This document shows, one piece after another, positions 1 through 7,703 of a stretch of DNA of 14,671 bases. Within the stretch, counting starts at the first letter, position 1; each line of letters begins with the position of its first letter. The stretch covers positions 1-14,671 of the forward strand of contig JAEYWB010000313.1 of assembly GCA_023429275.1 (NCBI GenBank), read 5' to 3'. Source of the stretch: Planctomycetota bacterium. GTDB taxonomy: Bacteria > Planctomycetota > Planctomycetia > Planctomycetales > Planctomycetaceae. The translations under genes and the position numbers were made by a program. The notes under the pieces are model-generated. The model was not told the DNA's origin. It worked only from the letters and a program-made list of their open reading frames with translations, and searched no databases.

Positions 1-845
1 GGTGCCGTCATGGCGGCGATCTCCGCGTTGTTCGTCTTGTGGTGCGGTCCCCAATGGATCGGCATGCCGCTCTCGCAGGGGCAGCCGCCGAAAAAGTGCG
101 CGGAGACCTGGCAACTCGGCACCGCCACGGCGACTCGGTCATCGATGGCAGAGAGAAGGAAGGTTTGCGACGCGCCGCCGGAGTTGCCCGTCATCCCGAT
201 GCGTTTCGCGTCCACGCCTTCGATTGAGGAGACGAAGTCCAGGGCACGCATGCTGTTCCACAGAGTCATGCGGAGAATCTCGGGGACTTTCGCGTGTTCC
301 CAACCCGCACGTTTCGTGTCTCCGTAGCCGACCATGTCATAGTGAAACACCACCGCGCCCATCCGCGCGAGGACCGCGCAGCGAGTCTGCCGCGAGGGGA
401 GGAAGCGGCCGCCGTGTCCATGTGCGGAGACGATCCCCGCATAGGGCGGCTTTGCGTCGAGCGGGCGATACAACGTGCCGGTGATGTAAAATCCAGGCCA
501 GCTGACGATGTGTACGCTCTCCGCCGTGTAGCCGTCATAGATCCGCTTGTTGGTATAGACCGGGGCGAGCGGCGGCTTCTCCGGAAGTTTCGTCAGGCGC
601 ACGGCGTCAAGCATGCCCCGGCGGATTGTCGCCTTGCGCTTCTCCCAGGCGGCGAGATCGGCCGTGGCCGCCTGGAAGGCGGACAACTCTGCCCGCGCCT
701 CCTCAGGCGTCTGAGCCTGGCCGACGCGCAGATGCCGGCCGTCGGAAAGGGTGCGTTCCTGGCCTGCAACGTTGCCAACGACGGCTCCTCCGAGGAATGC
801 GACACCGGAGGATTTGAGAAACGTGCGGCGATCAAGAAAGGACAT
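1..845 (-). CDS. Tat-exported alpha/beta hydrolase, acetylxylan-esterase-like (3' part outside window)
   Basis: A 281-codon open frame starts at ATG 845 and runs off the left edge without a stop, so the C-terminal part is missing. Residues 5-11 read DRRTFLK, a twin-arginine motif, followed by a small-residue hydrophobic stretch (about 14-28), so export through Tat is likely, with cleavage near residue 28. The hydrolase core shows a His-Gly-rich loop (SAHGHGG, 149-155) typical of the oxyanion region and the nucleophile elbow G230-N-S232-G-G, so Ser232 is the probable catalytic serine. The Asp and His of the triad would lie beyond the edge. The family is the large group of alpha/beta hydrolases often labelled acetylxylan esterase; the true substrate cannot be read from the sequence. 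It lies downstream of hypD on the same strand but 312 bases away and has no evident link to hydrogenase function. Confidence 0.85.
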   Translation of the reverse strand, partial: MSFLDRRTFLKSSGVAFLGGAVVGNVAGQERTLSDGRHLRVGQAQTPEEARAELSAFQAATADLAAWEKRKATIRRGMLDAVRLTKLPEKPPLAPVYTNKRIYDGYTAESVHIVSWPGFYITGTLYRPLDAKPPYAGIVSAHGHGGRFLPSRQTRCAVLARMGAVVFHYDMVGYGDTKRAGWEHAKVPEILRMTLWNSMRALDFVSSIEGVDAKRIGMTGNSGGASQTFLLSAIDDRVAVAVPSCQVSAHFFGGCPCESGMPIHWGPHHKTNNAEIAAMTA

Positions 846-908
846 GGCAGAGATGGGGTGGAAGGCTGGGGCGAACCCGTTGGAGAAGAGGATGTTCGGA
901 ACGGATTT

Positions 909-921
909 TCGCGTAACGCGA
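909..921. repeat. Perfect 13-base palindrome upstream of the hydrolase gene
   Basis: TCGCGT-A-ACGCGA is a perfect 6+1+6 inverted repeat, 64 bases upstream of the hydrolase start codon. With a one-base centre it is better read as a dimeric protein-binding site than as an RNA hairpin. In GC-rich DNA a chance palindrome of this size is possible. Confidence 0.3.
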
Positions 922-1045
922 CGCCATCAACTGACAAACGCACTTGTGCAGACGTCAATCGATTCGTACCGACCTTCCCGACATCTGATCAAGCTGCACG
1001 CAGCGACGCAACGCCGAGTGGCGGACGGTGTTATCCAACTCTTCA

Positions 1046-1062
1046 TGACATTCTCCATGTCA
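1046..1062. repeat. Perfect inverted repeat TGACAT-5-ATGTCA
   Basis: Six-base arms (1046-1051 and 1057-1062) with a five-base loop TCTCC lie 96-112 bases past the hypD stop, just beyond a second hairpin at 1069-1083. It could form part of a tandem hairpin ending the hyp operon transcript, or be an operator. There is no T-run, so a classical Rho-independent terminator is not shown. Confidence 0.3.
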
Positions 1063-1068
1063 CCGAAG

Positions 1069-1083
1069 CGAGAGCGGCTCTCG
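1069..1083 (-). terminator. Possible weak hairpin after hypD
   Basis: CGAGAG-CGG-CTCTCG (6-base arms, 3-base loop) lies about 75 bases downstream of the hypD stop codon. It is the best stem near the operon end and adjoins the inverted repeat at 1046-1062. No run of T follows on the minus strand, so termination here would need Rho or the paired structure; the terminator call is tentative. Confidence 0.25.
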
Positions 1084-1157
1084 GAGGTGAACGGTTGGGC
1101 GGCTCTCCGCAAGACGGGCCTGCTGTCCCTTCCTCTGGGGGGTGAGTCGTTTGATGA

Positions 1158-2273
1158 TCATGCCAGATCGGTGCGGCCGACGTGTTTCGGCGGATCGGCG
1201 TAACGGTAGTAGGCTGCGCAGGCTCCTTCGGACGAGACCATCGGTGCTCCCAGCGGCGTCAGGGGAACACAACTCGCGCCGAAGTGACGGCACTCGGGGG
1301 GCTTGATCCGGCCGGAGAGGACATCGGAGGCGCGGCATTCGCTAATCAGGCAGGGCGGAGGGTCGATGACACCGAAACGCTGAACGGCATCAAAGTTCTG
1401 CAGTTCGGGACGCAATCGCAGGACTCCAAGCGGGACGACTCCAAATCCACGCCACGGGCCGTCACTCACCACATAGGCCTGCTCGATGACACGCTGGGCG
1501 TCCGCGTTTCCAGATCGTCGCACGCTGCGGCCGTAACAGTTCATTGCCTCCACGCGGCCAGCCTCCAGCTGGACCACGCAGTTGCGGATGCCAACCAGCA
1601 GGTCGACCGGTTCGAATCCCGTGACCGCGACAGGGACCTGGAACCTGGATACGAAATCGTCATACGCAGTAAACCCGGTGACCGTGCAGACGTGACCCGC
1701 TGCGAGAAAGCCCTGCACGCGATTATCGGACGCGCCCATCAGTCGTTCCATCGCCGGCAGCACCCGCACATGGGACACAATCATACTGAAGTTCTTCAGC
1801 CCCAGTCGCTGTGCCTGCAAGACGGCAAGCGCCGTGGTGGGAGCCGTCGTTTCGAAACCGACCGCAAAGAAAACGATCTCGCGTTGCGGTTCCCGTCGCG
1901 CGAGAGCGACGGCATCCAGCGGCGAGTACATCATGCGGACATCTGCACCCCGCGTCCTGGCATCGAGCAGGCTGCCGGCGTGACCCGGCACGCGCAGCAT
2001 GTCTCCAAAACTGGTCAGGATGACTTCCGGCCGTTGAGCCAGTTGGCATGCGAGGTCGATGTCTTCCGCCGGTGTCACGCAGACCGGACAGCCCGGTCCG
2101 TGAATCAACTCGACGGCCTCGGCGAGAGCCGCATCGATTCCATTCCGCAACAGGCTGTGGGTCTGTCCGCCACAGACTTCCATCAGCACCCAGCGGCGAG
2201 TTGCCCGTTGTCGGATGTCGTCCCCCAGCTGTCGGGCGGCCGCGACGTCCCGAAACTCATCGACCAGTTTCAT
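1158..2273 (-). CDS. hypD: HypD, Fe-S scaffold for hydrogenase Fe(CN)2CO assembly
   Basis: This protein of 371 aa has the usual HypD length. Together with HypC it holds the iron on which the CO and cyanide ligands are assembled, with HypE supplying cyanide. Signature motifs are all present: CGGQTH near residue 34, GPGCPVC near residue 60, GFETT in the middle domain, and the C-terminal cysteine region with FGASC, then PMVSSEGACAAYY, which in the family binds a [4Fe-4S] cluster and redox-active thiols. The start ATG at 2273 overlaps the hypC stop in an ATGA junction, so it is translationally coupled to its partner. It is the last gene of the hydrogenase operon. The first residues MKLVDEFRD match the usual family beginning, supporting the chosen start. 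Confidence 0.97.
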   Translation of the reverse strand: MKLVDEFRDVAAARQLGDDIRQRATRRWVLMEVCGGQTHSLLRNGIDAALAEAVELIHGPGCPVCVTPAEDIDLACQLAQRPEVILTSFGDMLRVPGHAGSLLDARTRGADVRMMYSPLDAVALARREPQREIVFFAVGFETTAPTTALAVLQAQRLGLKNFSMIVSHVRVLPAMERLMGASDNRVQGFLAAGHVCTVTGFTAYDDFVSRFQVPVAVTGFEPVDLLVGIRNCVVQLEAGRVEAMNCYGRSVRRSGNADAQRVIEQAYVVSDGPWRGFGVVPLGVLRLRPELQNFDAVQRFGVIDPPPCLISECRASDVLSGRIKPPECRHFGASCVPLTPLGAPMVSSEGACAAYYRYADPPKHVGRTDLA

Positions 2274-2518
2274 GACAACCGCTCCTCTCCCGGCTCAGAC
2301 ATACTGCGAAACTCGTCCAGAATGCGCTGGGCCTCGTCCGCATCGACCCGGCTGATGGCGACCCCCGCGTGAACGATGACGTAATCGCCGATCGCCGCCT
2401 CCGGCACACAGGCCATATGACAGACGCGCCGTACCCCTTCAAACTCAATCTCGGCGCGCGTGAACAAGGGGTCGCGATCCAGCCAGCGAACAACCTTACC
2501 AGGCACGGCCAGACACAT
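2270..2518 (-). CDS. hypC: HypC, hydrogenase maturation chaperone
   Basis: This 82-aa HypC/HybG family protein shuttles the Fe(CN)2CO unit from the HypC-HypD complex to the large-subunit precursor. It begins MCLAVPGKVV: the N-terminal Cys2 just after the start Met is the essential iron ligand and interaction residue, and the MCLxxPG signature fixes the start at 2518. The start lies 5 bases after the hypF stop; a GGGAG-type ribosome binding site is made of the end of hypF. The stop overlaps hypD (ATGA). The size is normal for the family and no oddities are seen. Confidence 0.96.
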   Translation of the reverse strand: MCLAVPGKVVRWLDRDPLFTRAEIEFEGVRRVCHMACVPEAAIGDYVIVHAGVAISRVDADEAQRILDEFRSMSEPGEERLS

Positions 2519-2523
2519 ATCGG

Positions 2524-4794
2524 TTACTCCCGCATCAACGCCACCGCCAACTGACCTGCGGCGAGGCCCCCATCGTTCGGCGGAATCGTTCCCCGAAACC
2601 CGATGCGAGCGGATTCCGGGCCGAGTTGCTCGAACAGGGATTCTACAAGGACCCGATTCTGAAACACCCCACCGGACAGAAGGATCGGCAGCAAGGGATG
2701 CCGGCGTGCACTTGTGACCGCGAACCGGGCGAGACTGTGATGAAACATCTCCGCGATACACGACGGCAGGACGCCGCGCTTCAGGTCATGCCACACGCGA
2801 TGAACCAGCGGCCGCCAGTCCAGGCAGCCATCCCGGTCTGTTTCGACGAACTCAATCATCCCCGGACGAGGGGCGCAGAGGCTCTCGAGCTGCATCGCCG
2901 GTTGACCTTCGAACTCGCTCCGGGAGATTCCCAGGATCATTGCGGCGATCCCATCGAAAAGGCGGCCAATGCTCGAGCATCGCGGGGAGAACTTCTCGGA
3001 GGCAGCGATCGTGAAGAAGCGGTCATTCTCACTTGCTGACAGGTGACGTGCGACGAACTCGCGAGCGTCCGTCTCTCCCACCGCCTCCTGCAGCATCACG
3101 GCGGCGACGCGCCACGGCTCGCGGATCGCCGACTCGCCGCCCGGAAGTCGAAAGGGTCGACAGGCGCCGACTCGCTCGAATTGTCCGCCGCGACACCGCA
3201 ATGTCTCGCCCCCCCACAGGGAGCCATCCGGGCCGAAGCCGGTCCCATCCCACGCCAGGCCGAGGACCTCACGGTCGAGCCAGCCGAGTTCCCAGCTGGC
3301 CGCCGCGACATGCGCATGATGATGCTGAACGGCGACGCTCCGCAGGCCGAGTCCCCTGCCCCACCCGGTGGTAAAGTACGCCGGATGCAGATCGTGGACG
3401 ACGAGTTCCGGTGCCGACCCGTAAAGTCTCTGCAGTTGTTCGATCTGCCGGACAAATCGCTCCCTGGTCTGCTCGCGGTCCAGGTCGCCGATGTGCGGTC
3501 CGAGCACCGCCTGTCCGGCGTTGTCGAGAGCGAAGGCCGTCTTCAGATGCCCGCCGGTCGCCAGAACGGAGATCAAACGGTTTCGATTCCACGGCCACTC
3601 AGGCAATGGCAGGGGAGCCAGTCCGCGACCGAGGCGGATCGTCACCGCGCGGCCCGCGATGACGCGGACGACGCTGTCGTCCACGGCATTCGCAATCGGT
3701 CGATCATGATGGAGCCACAGGTCCGCAATGCCCGCCAGCCGCGACTCGGACTCGTCGACGTCGACCATCAACGGTTCCCCTTCGAGATTTCCGCTGGTCG
3801 CCACGAGCGGTCGTCCGAACTGACGCACAATCAACCAGTGCAGGGGGCTCGAGGGGAGTAGCAGGCCGATATCCGACAGCCCCGGATGAATCTCCGGGGC
3901 CAGGCTGCCGGCCGGAACTCTCGTCCTCCGCCTCATCAGAACGATCGGATTCGCTCGTGAGGCGAGGAGACTGGCTTCAACGGCCGAGATCTCGGCCAAC
4001 TCGTTAGCGCTCGCGAGTGACTCCACCATGACCGCGAGGGGTTTCGACGGCCGCTGTTTGCGACTGCGCAATCGCCGGACCGCCCTGGACGACGTCGCAT
4101 CGCACAGAAGCTGATAGCCGCCGATCCCGCGGAGAGCGACGATTCGCCCCTCTTGCAGGGCCTTGACCGCGACAGGAATCGCCTGGCGCTCCGAGGCGAC
4201 ACAATTTCCAGCTCGATCGACGCACCAGACGCGCGGCCCGCATTTCGGACAGGTGATTGTCTGCGCGTGACAACGGCGATCCTGCGGGTTCGCATATTCC
4301 GCAGCGCACTCACGGCACATCGCAAACGAGTGCAGCGTGGTTCCATCTCGTTCGAAAGGCATCGAGGTGATGACCGAGAACCGGGGCCCGCACGCTGCGC
4401 AGGTCGTCAGCGGGTATTCGAACCGCCGACTCGCCCCGTCGCGAACGTCTTGAACGCACTCCGGACAGACGCCGACATCGGCCGGCACCTGAGCCCGCAG
4501 CACTCCAGCTTCTGGCCCAGCTTCGATCTGAAAGCGGCCTTCCGGCGCCCCGGTGCTCGAAATGTCCTCCGACTTCCGCCGCTGGACGATCGCCTGCTCC
4601 GGCAGGGCTGCGGCGAGTTGTGCCTCGAATTCCTCGACCGCCTCCTGCTCGCCGTGGAGCTCGATTTCAACGCCGCTCAATCGGTTACGAACCCGGCCAG
4701 CGATCCCGAGGTGGGCCGCCAGTCGCGCAATCGACGGCCGAACGCCGAATCCCTGAACCCGTCCCTCCAGGATGATGCGGCGATTGATGCCCAT
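2524..4794 (-). CDS. hypF: HypF, carbamoyltransferase making the cyanide precursor
   Basis: This 756-aa protein converts carbamoyl phosphate and ATP to carbamoyl adenylate and loads the carbamoyl group on the C-terminal Cys of HypE. The domains run in order: acylphosphatase-like (about 1-90, catalytic Arg19 and Asn37 visible), two zinc fingers (C110/C113/C132/C135 and C160/C163/C182/C185), a YrdC-like domain (about 205-390, with RPSKPLAVM), and the Kae1-like carbamoyltransferase domain with the metal-site motif VQHHHAHVAAA and a late LSGGVFQN motif. The acylphosphatase loop reads VQGFGVRP instead of the common VQGVGFRP. The start chosen is ATG 4794 (MGINRR), which places the fold at the usual distance and has GGAGAGG upstream; an in-frame ATG at 4818 with AAGGGGAA before it is a real alternative. 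The frame stays open upstream across hypB, but that extension is antisense-style noise. The gene lies 44 bases after hypB. Confidence 0.96.
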   Translation of the reverse strand: MGINRRIILEGRVQGFGVRPSIARLAAHLGIAGRVRNRLSGVEIELHGEQEAVEEFEAQLAAALPEQAIVQRRKSEDISSTGAPEGRFQIEAGPEAGVLRAQVPADVGVCPECVQDVRDGASRRFEYPLTTCAACGPRFSVITSMPFERDGTTLHSFAMCRECAAEYANPQDRRCHAQTITCPKCGPRVWCVDRAGNCVASERQAIPVAVKALQEGRIVALRGIGGYQLLCDATSSRAVRRLRSRKQRPSKPLAVMVESLASANELAEISAVEASLLASRANPIVLMRRRTRVPAGSLAPEIHPGLSDIGLLLPSSPLHWLIVRQFGRPLVATSGNLEGEPLMVDVDESESRLAGIADLWLHHDRPIANAVDDSVVRVIAGRAVTIRLGRGLAPLPLPEWPWNRNRLISVLATGGHLKTAFALDNAGQAVLGPHIGDLDREQTRERFVRQIEQLQRLYGSAPELVVHDLHPAYFTTGWGRGLGLRSVAVQHHHAHVAAASWELGWLDREVLGLAWDGTGFGPDGSLWGGETLRCRGGQFERVGACRPFRLPGGESAIREPWRVAAVMLQEAVGETDAREFVARHLSASENDRFFTIAASEKFSPRCSSIGRLFDGIAAMILGISRSEFEGQPAMQLESLCAPRPGMIEFVETDRDGCLDWRPLVHRVWHDLKRGVLPSCIAEMFHHSLARFAVTSARRHPLLPILLSGGVFQNRVLVESLFEQLGPESARIGFRGTIPPNDGGLAAGQLAVALMRE

Positions 4795-4838
4795 CGGTGA
4801 TCTTGACCTCTCCTCCATCGTCCGGTTCCCCTTGGGGC

Positions 4839-5510
4839 TCATGCGCGGCCTTTGAGCAGTTGCTCGCGCTCCCGCTCGAGATACGCGCACCATGCATCGA
4901 TTCCCTGGTCGTGCAGTGCGGAGACGGGGAAGACCTCCAGGCGTGGTTGAACCCGATGAGCGTCTTCCGTGGCCTTCTCGACTGAGAACGGAACGTATGG
5001 CAGCAGGTCTGTCTTGTTGATCAGGAGAGTCTGGCTCGTCCGGAAGGCTTTCGGGTACTTCGCCGGCTTGTCGTCCCCTTCCGGTACGCTGAGCACGATC
5101 GCCCTCAGATGCTCTCCCAGATCGTGAGACGCCGGGCAGACGAGGTTGCCGACGTTCTCGATGAACAGGAACTCGAGCTCGCCCGGAGTCAGCGATTCCC
5201 AACCGCGCTGAATCAGCGCGAGATCCAGATGGCAGGCGCCGCCCGTCGTCAGTTGAACCGCCGGAACCAGCGGGGTCAGCCGTTGTGCGTCGCGGTCGGT
5301 GGCGATGTCTCCGACGAGTACGGCCATTGAGTGTCGTCCCTGCCAATGCCGCGCCGTCGCCTGCAACAACGACGTTTTCCCGGAGCCGGGGGACGACAGC
5401 AGATTGACAACCAGCGTTCCCCGCCGCACGAATTGTTCCCGGCACTCCGCCGCGGTCTGCCGTGCGGCGAACTGGACGTCGCGGGCAATGGTAATGGTGC
5501 GATAGGTCAT
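4839..5510 (-). CDS. hypB: HypB, GTPase for nickel insertion
   Basis: This 223-aa SIMIBI-class GTPase works with HypA to deliver nickel to the large-subunit precursor. The P-loop reads SSPGSGKTS (39-47), the G-domain metal site C93-H94 and C125 are present (GACHLD; GNLVCPA), and the guanine-specificity motif is NKTD (165-168). The N terminus lacks both the Cys-rich nickel site of Escherichia coli HypB and the His-rich nickel-storage tract of rhizobial forms, so this is the minimal GTPase type. The start overlaps the hypA stop in an ATGA junction, supporting ATG 5510. Confidence 0.96.
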   Translation of the reverse strand: MTYRTITIARDVQFAARQTAAECREQFVRRGTLVVNLLSSPGSGKTSLLQATARHWQGRHSMAVLVGDIATDRDAQRLTPLVPAVQLTTGGACHLDLALIQRGWESLTPGELEFLFIENVGNLVCPASHDLGEHLRAIVLSVPEGDDKPAKYPKAFRTSQTLLINKTDLLPYVPFSVEKATEDAHRVQPRLEVFPVSALHDQGIDAWCAYLEREREQLLKGRA

Positions 5511-5896
5511 GGTGGCAAGACCGCCTGAACAGGGGAATTGGCTTCGAGCGAGTCCGTCACGTCCTCAGGCACGTCAACGGTCACGCTCATCAGACGAAAC
5601 GCATCGCCGCGGACAACGCGGGTCTCGCGGTTGCCGCAATGCGGGCAGACGAAGTGAAAGGCGTCCAGCTCGAACTCGACATGACAGGAGTCACATCGCG
5701 CGGCCAGTGAGACCTCGTCGACGATCAGAGTTGTCTTGCCGGCGAGTTGTGTGAAAGCTTCTTTCACGAGCAGTGGTTCGACACCGGAGAGCGGGCCGAT
5801 CTCGACGCGAACTTCCACGGCCGCGTGCCCCCCCTGCTCGACGACGATGCGGTCCACCTGTTCGAGAAGAGACCGTACGAGCGAGAACTCATGCAT
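5507..5896 (-). CDS. hypA: HypA, nickel metallochaperone
   Basis: This 129-aa HypA family protein hands nickel to the hydrogenase large subunit with HypB. It begins MHEFSLVRSL: His2 and Glu3 are the N-terminal nickel-binding residues, which fixes the start at 5896. The structural zinc site is C68-x2-C71 and C84-x2-C87. The frame is open farther upstream but the family signature rules that extension out. It overlaps the end of the protease gene by 8 bases and the start of hypB by 4. Length is slightly above the usual 113-120 aa because of a short C-terminal tail. Confidence 0.96.
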   Translation of the reverse strand: MHEFSLVRSLLEQVDRIVVEQGGHAAVEVRVEIGPLSGVEPLLVKEAFTQLAGKTTLIVDEVSLAARCDSCHVEFELDAFHFVCPHCGNRETRVVRGDAFRLMSVTVDVPEDVTDSLEANSPVQAVLPP

Positions 5897-6359
5897 TGGC
5901 GAAGCCCTCCGACAGCTGGAGGGCCAGGTGCTCGCAGGCGGCACGCACGAGAGGCGAAGGCTCGGTCTCCGGCGCGAACCGGCCACCACCAATCGACCAG
6001 ATCTCCACGCGTGAAGGATGTCGTCCAAGGTTTGTCGCCAGGTCGAGGACGTCGGTCAGGCCCAGTTGATGACTGCTGGATGACCGGGTTCGCACGAGGC
6101 GGTCTGCAGGCCAGTGCCACAAGCGAAGCTCGCCGAGTTGCGCCGGTGATTCGCAGCAATCGCAGACGATCAGGTGCGCCACGTCGTCCATCCAGTCCAG
6201 GAGGTCGCTCGGCGCCTTGGCCAGACGGCACACGGGCATTTCCGGCCGATCGGCCAGCCGCCGCCTGATCTCCGACGCCACCAGCCATCCCGCCTGATCA
6301 TCACCGTGCGGACTGCCGATGCCGACCAGCAGGCGGGAGTCCCGTTTGCGTTCAGGCAT
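5889..6359 (-). CDS. Hydrogenase large-subunit maturation protease
   Basis: This 156-aa nickel-dependent endopeptidase of the HycI/HyaD/HoxW family removes the C-terminal peptide from the large subunit after nickel insertion. The N-terminal GIGSPHGDDQAG motif (13-24) matches the family GxGNxxxxDDGxG pattern; Asp21, Asp67 (VCDCC) and His97 (SSSHQ) are the likely nickel-sensing ligands by position. It directly follows hydA with an 8-base overlap, so its substrate is almost certainly that subunit, whose predicted cut site lies after His424. The start ATG 6359 gives a normal family N terminus. The exact symbol varies between organisms, so none is assigned. Confidence 0.92.
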   Translation of the reverse strand: MPERKRDSRLLVGIGSPHGDDQAGWLVASEIRRRLADRPEMPVCRLAKAPSDLLDWMDDVAHLIVCDCCESPAQLGELRLWHWPADRLVRTRSSSSHQLGLTDVLDLATNLGRHPSRVEIWSIGGGRFAPETEPSPLVRAACEHLALQLSEGFANA

Positions 6360-7656
6360 CGCGCTGCACCCTCAGCTTGAGAAAGTGTGTCGAACAACTG
6401 ATACACGGGTCGTAGCAGCGCACGAGCTTTTCGCACTTCCGGGCCGTTGCGGCTTCGTCCTCGGTCAGGATGCGCGGCAGGTAGTCGCGAAGGTCGTCCT
6501 CAATCTGTCGCTGGTTCTGCGATGTGGGCGGGACGATCTTGGCGAACGTGACCAGCCCGGCGTCGTCCACCTGGTATCGATGATAGATCAGGCCGCGCGG
6601 AGCCTCAGTCGCCGCGCACCCTTGCCCGGCGCGATGTTCGTACCGGATGCGCGCGGTCGCGGGTGGCCGATACGTCCGCAGAATACCGAGCGCCTCTTCA
6701 TAGGCGTGAATCAGCTCCAGTCCGCGGGCAATGATGGTTCGAAAGGGATTGAGGCAGGGTGTCTCGAAACCGATTTCGTCGGCGATGCGGCTGGCCGTCG
6801 GCGACAGACGCTCCCGATTCAGGTTCAGGCGAGCGAGCGGTCCGACGTGATAGCTGTATTTCCGCTCTCCTCGCGAGGCCTGCAGTGCCGTGGAGTGCGC
6901 GACGTGCTCTTCGTGAAACTCCTGCTCATAGTCACGCACGTCCCACGAGGTCCCGGTGGTCGAGACGACCCGGCCTTCATTCATTGGGTACTCGTCCGGA
7001 TGAACGAGGCTGACCATGTCATAAGGACGAGTAAAGTCCGGGAAGTTGAGCGTCGCCAGCCAGCGAGTCGTTTCGACAGCCGCCTGCACTCCCCACTCGA
7101 AGGCCGGAATCAGGGTGGTCATCTGCTCTCTGTGCGGAGCTCGGTAGAAGCCGCCGACGGCCACGTTGATGGGATGAATGGCTCGACCACCCAGTACCTC
7201 CAGCAACTGGTTGCCGTGCTTCTTCAGCCGCAGGCCACGGTTCAACTCGTTCGGAAGATCTCTCGCCATGTCGATGCCACTGTCGTATCCCAGAAAGTCC
7301 GGGGCGTGCAGCAAATGCACGTGCAGGGCATGGCTCTCGATCCACTCACCGCAGTACAGCAGGCGGCGGAGCCGGCGAATGTCCTCCGTGATCGTGATCC
7401 CAAGCGCCGCCTCGAGCGCATGCACCGAACTCATCTGATAGGCAACCGGGCAGATGCCGCAGATGCGGGCCGTGATGTCCGGCACTTCTTCGAGTTTTCG
7501 GCCGCGGAGCAATGCTTCGAACAGCCGCGGCGGCTCGAAGATCGTCAGCTGCACATCTTCGATCCGGTCGCCGACCAGCCGCACGAAGAGCCCCCCCTCG
7601 CCTTCGACGCGAGTCAGGGCCTCCACCTTGATCAGACGTTCTTGAGGCCTAGTCAT
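6352..7656 (-). CDS. hydA: [NiFe]-hydrogenase large (alpha) subunit, group 3b type
   Basis: This 434-aa catalytic subunit carries the Ni-Fe site for reversible H2 oxidation. The N-terminal RVEGEGG motif and L1 motif RICGICP (C66 and C69) and the C-terminal L2 motif DPCISCSTH (C418, C421, H424) provide the four cysteine ligands. A 10-residue tail (FLKLRVQRDA) follows His424 and is the expected peptide removed by the adjacent protease. The length and the operon order beta-gamma-delta-alpha fit group 3b (sulfhydrogenase-like, NADP-linked) rather than the F420-linked (3a) or Hox (3d) types; this group call is from pattern and context, not a tree. It starts 47 bases after hydD, with no strong ribosome binding site visible. 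The symbol follows the Pyrococcus hydBGDA naming. Confidence 0.95.
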   Translation of the reverse strand: MTRPQERLIKVEALTRVEGEGGLFVRLVGDRIEDVQLTIFEPPRLFEALLRGRKLEEVPDITARICGICPVAYQMSSVHALEAALGITITEDIRRLRRLLYCGEWIESHALHVHLLHAPDFLGYDSGIDMARDLPNELNRGLRLKKHGNQLLEVLGGRAIHPINVAVGGFYRAPHREQMTTLIPAFEWGVQAAVETTRWLATLNFPDFTRPYDMVSLVHPDEYPMNEGRVVSTTGTSWDVRDYEQEFHEEHVAHSTALQASRGERKYSYHVGPLARLNLNRERLSPTASRIADEIGFETPCLNPFRTIIARGLELIHAYEEALGILRTYRPPATARIRYEHRAGQGCAATEAPRGLIYHRYQVDDAGLVTFAKIVPPTSQNQRQIEDDLRDYLPRILTEDEAATARKCEKLVRCYDPCISCSTHFLKLRVQRDA

Positions 7657-7703
7657 GCGGTCTGCCTGAGAGGCTGTTAGACGATGTCGTGACGGATCTG
7701 GAC

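Larger units (their letters stand above)
846..1157. other. Intergenic region between hypD and the hydrolase
   Basis: This 312-base stretch contains only short unconvincing reading frames on either strand. None has a recognisable motif or a good ribosome binding site. It must contain the end of the hyp operon transcript and the promoter of the hydrolase gene (both minus strand). Three perfect short inverted repeats lie in it and are listed separately; I see no clear -35/-10 pair. Confidence 0.6.

Noticed and set aside
294..1145. 283-codon plus-strand open frame
   Set aside because: Antisense to the Tat hydrolase, whose signal peptide and nucleophile motif are clear; runs into the empty gap without a good start or motif.
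1182..2372. 396-codon plus-strand open frame
   Set aside because: Antisense to hypD and hypC, whose family motifs are unmistakable; the translation shows no motif and is the usual GC-rich shadow.
4795..5445. N-terminal extension of the hypF frame to 973 residues
   Set aside because: It overlaps hypB in another frame; the acylphosphatase domain starts right after ATG 4794, and the total length is then normal for HypF.
6319..7680. 453-codon plus-strand open frame
   Set aside because: Entirely antisense to hydA and the protease start; no recognisable domain.
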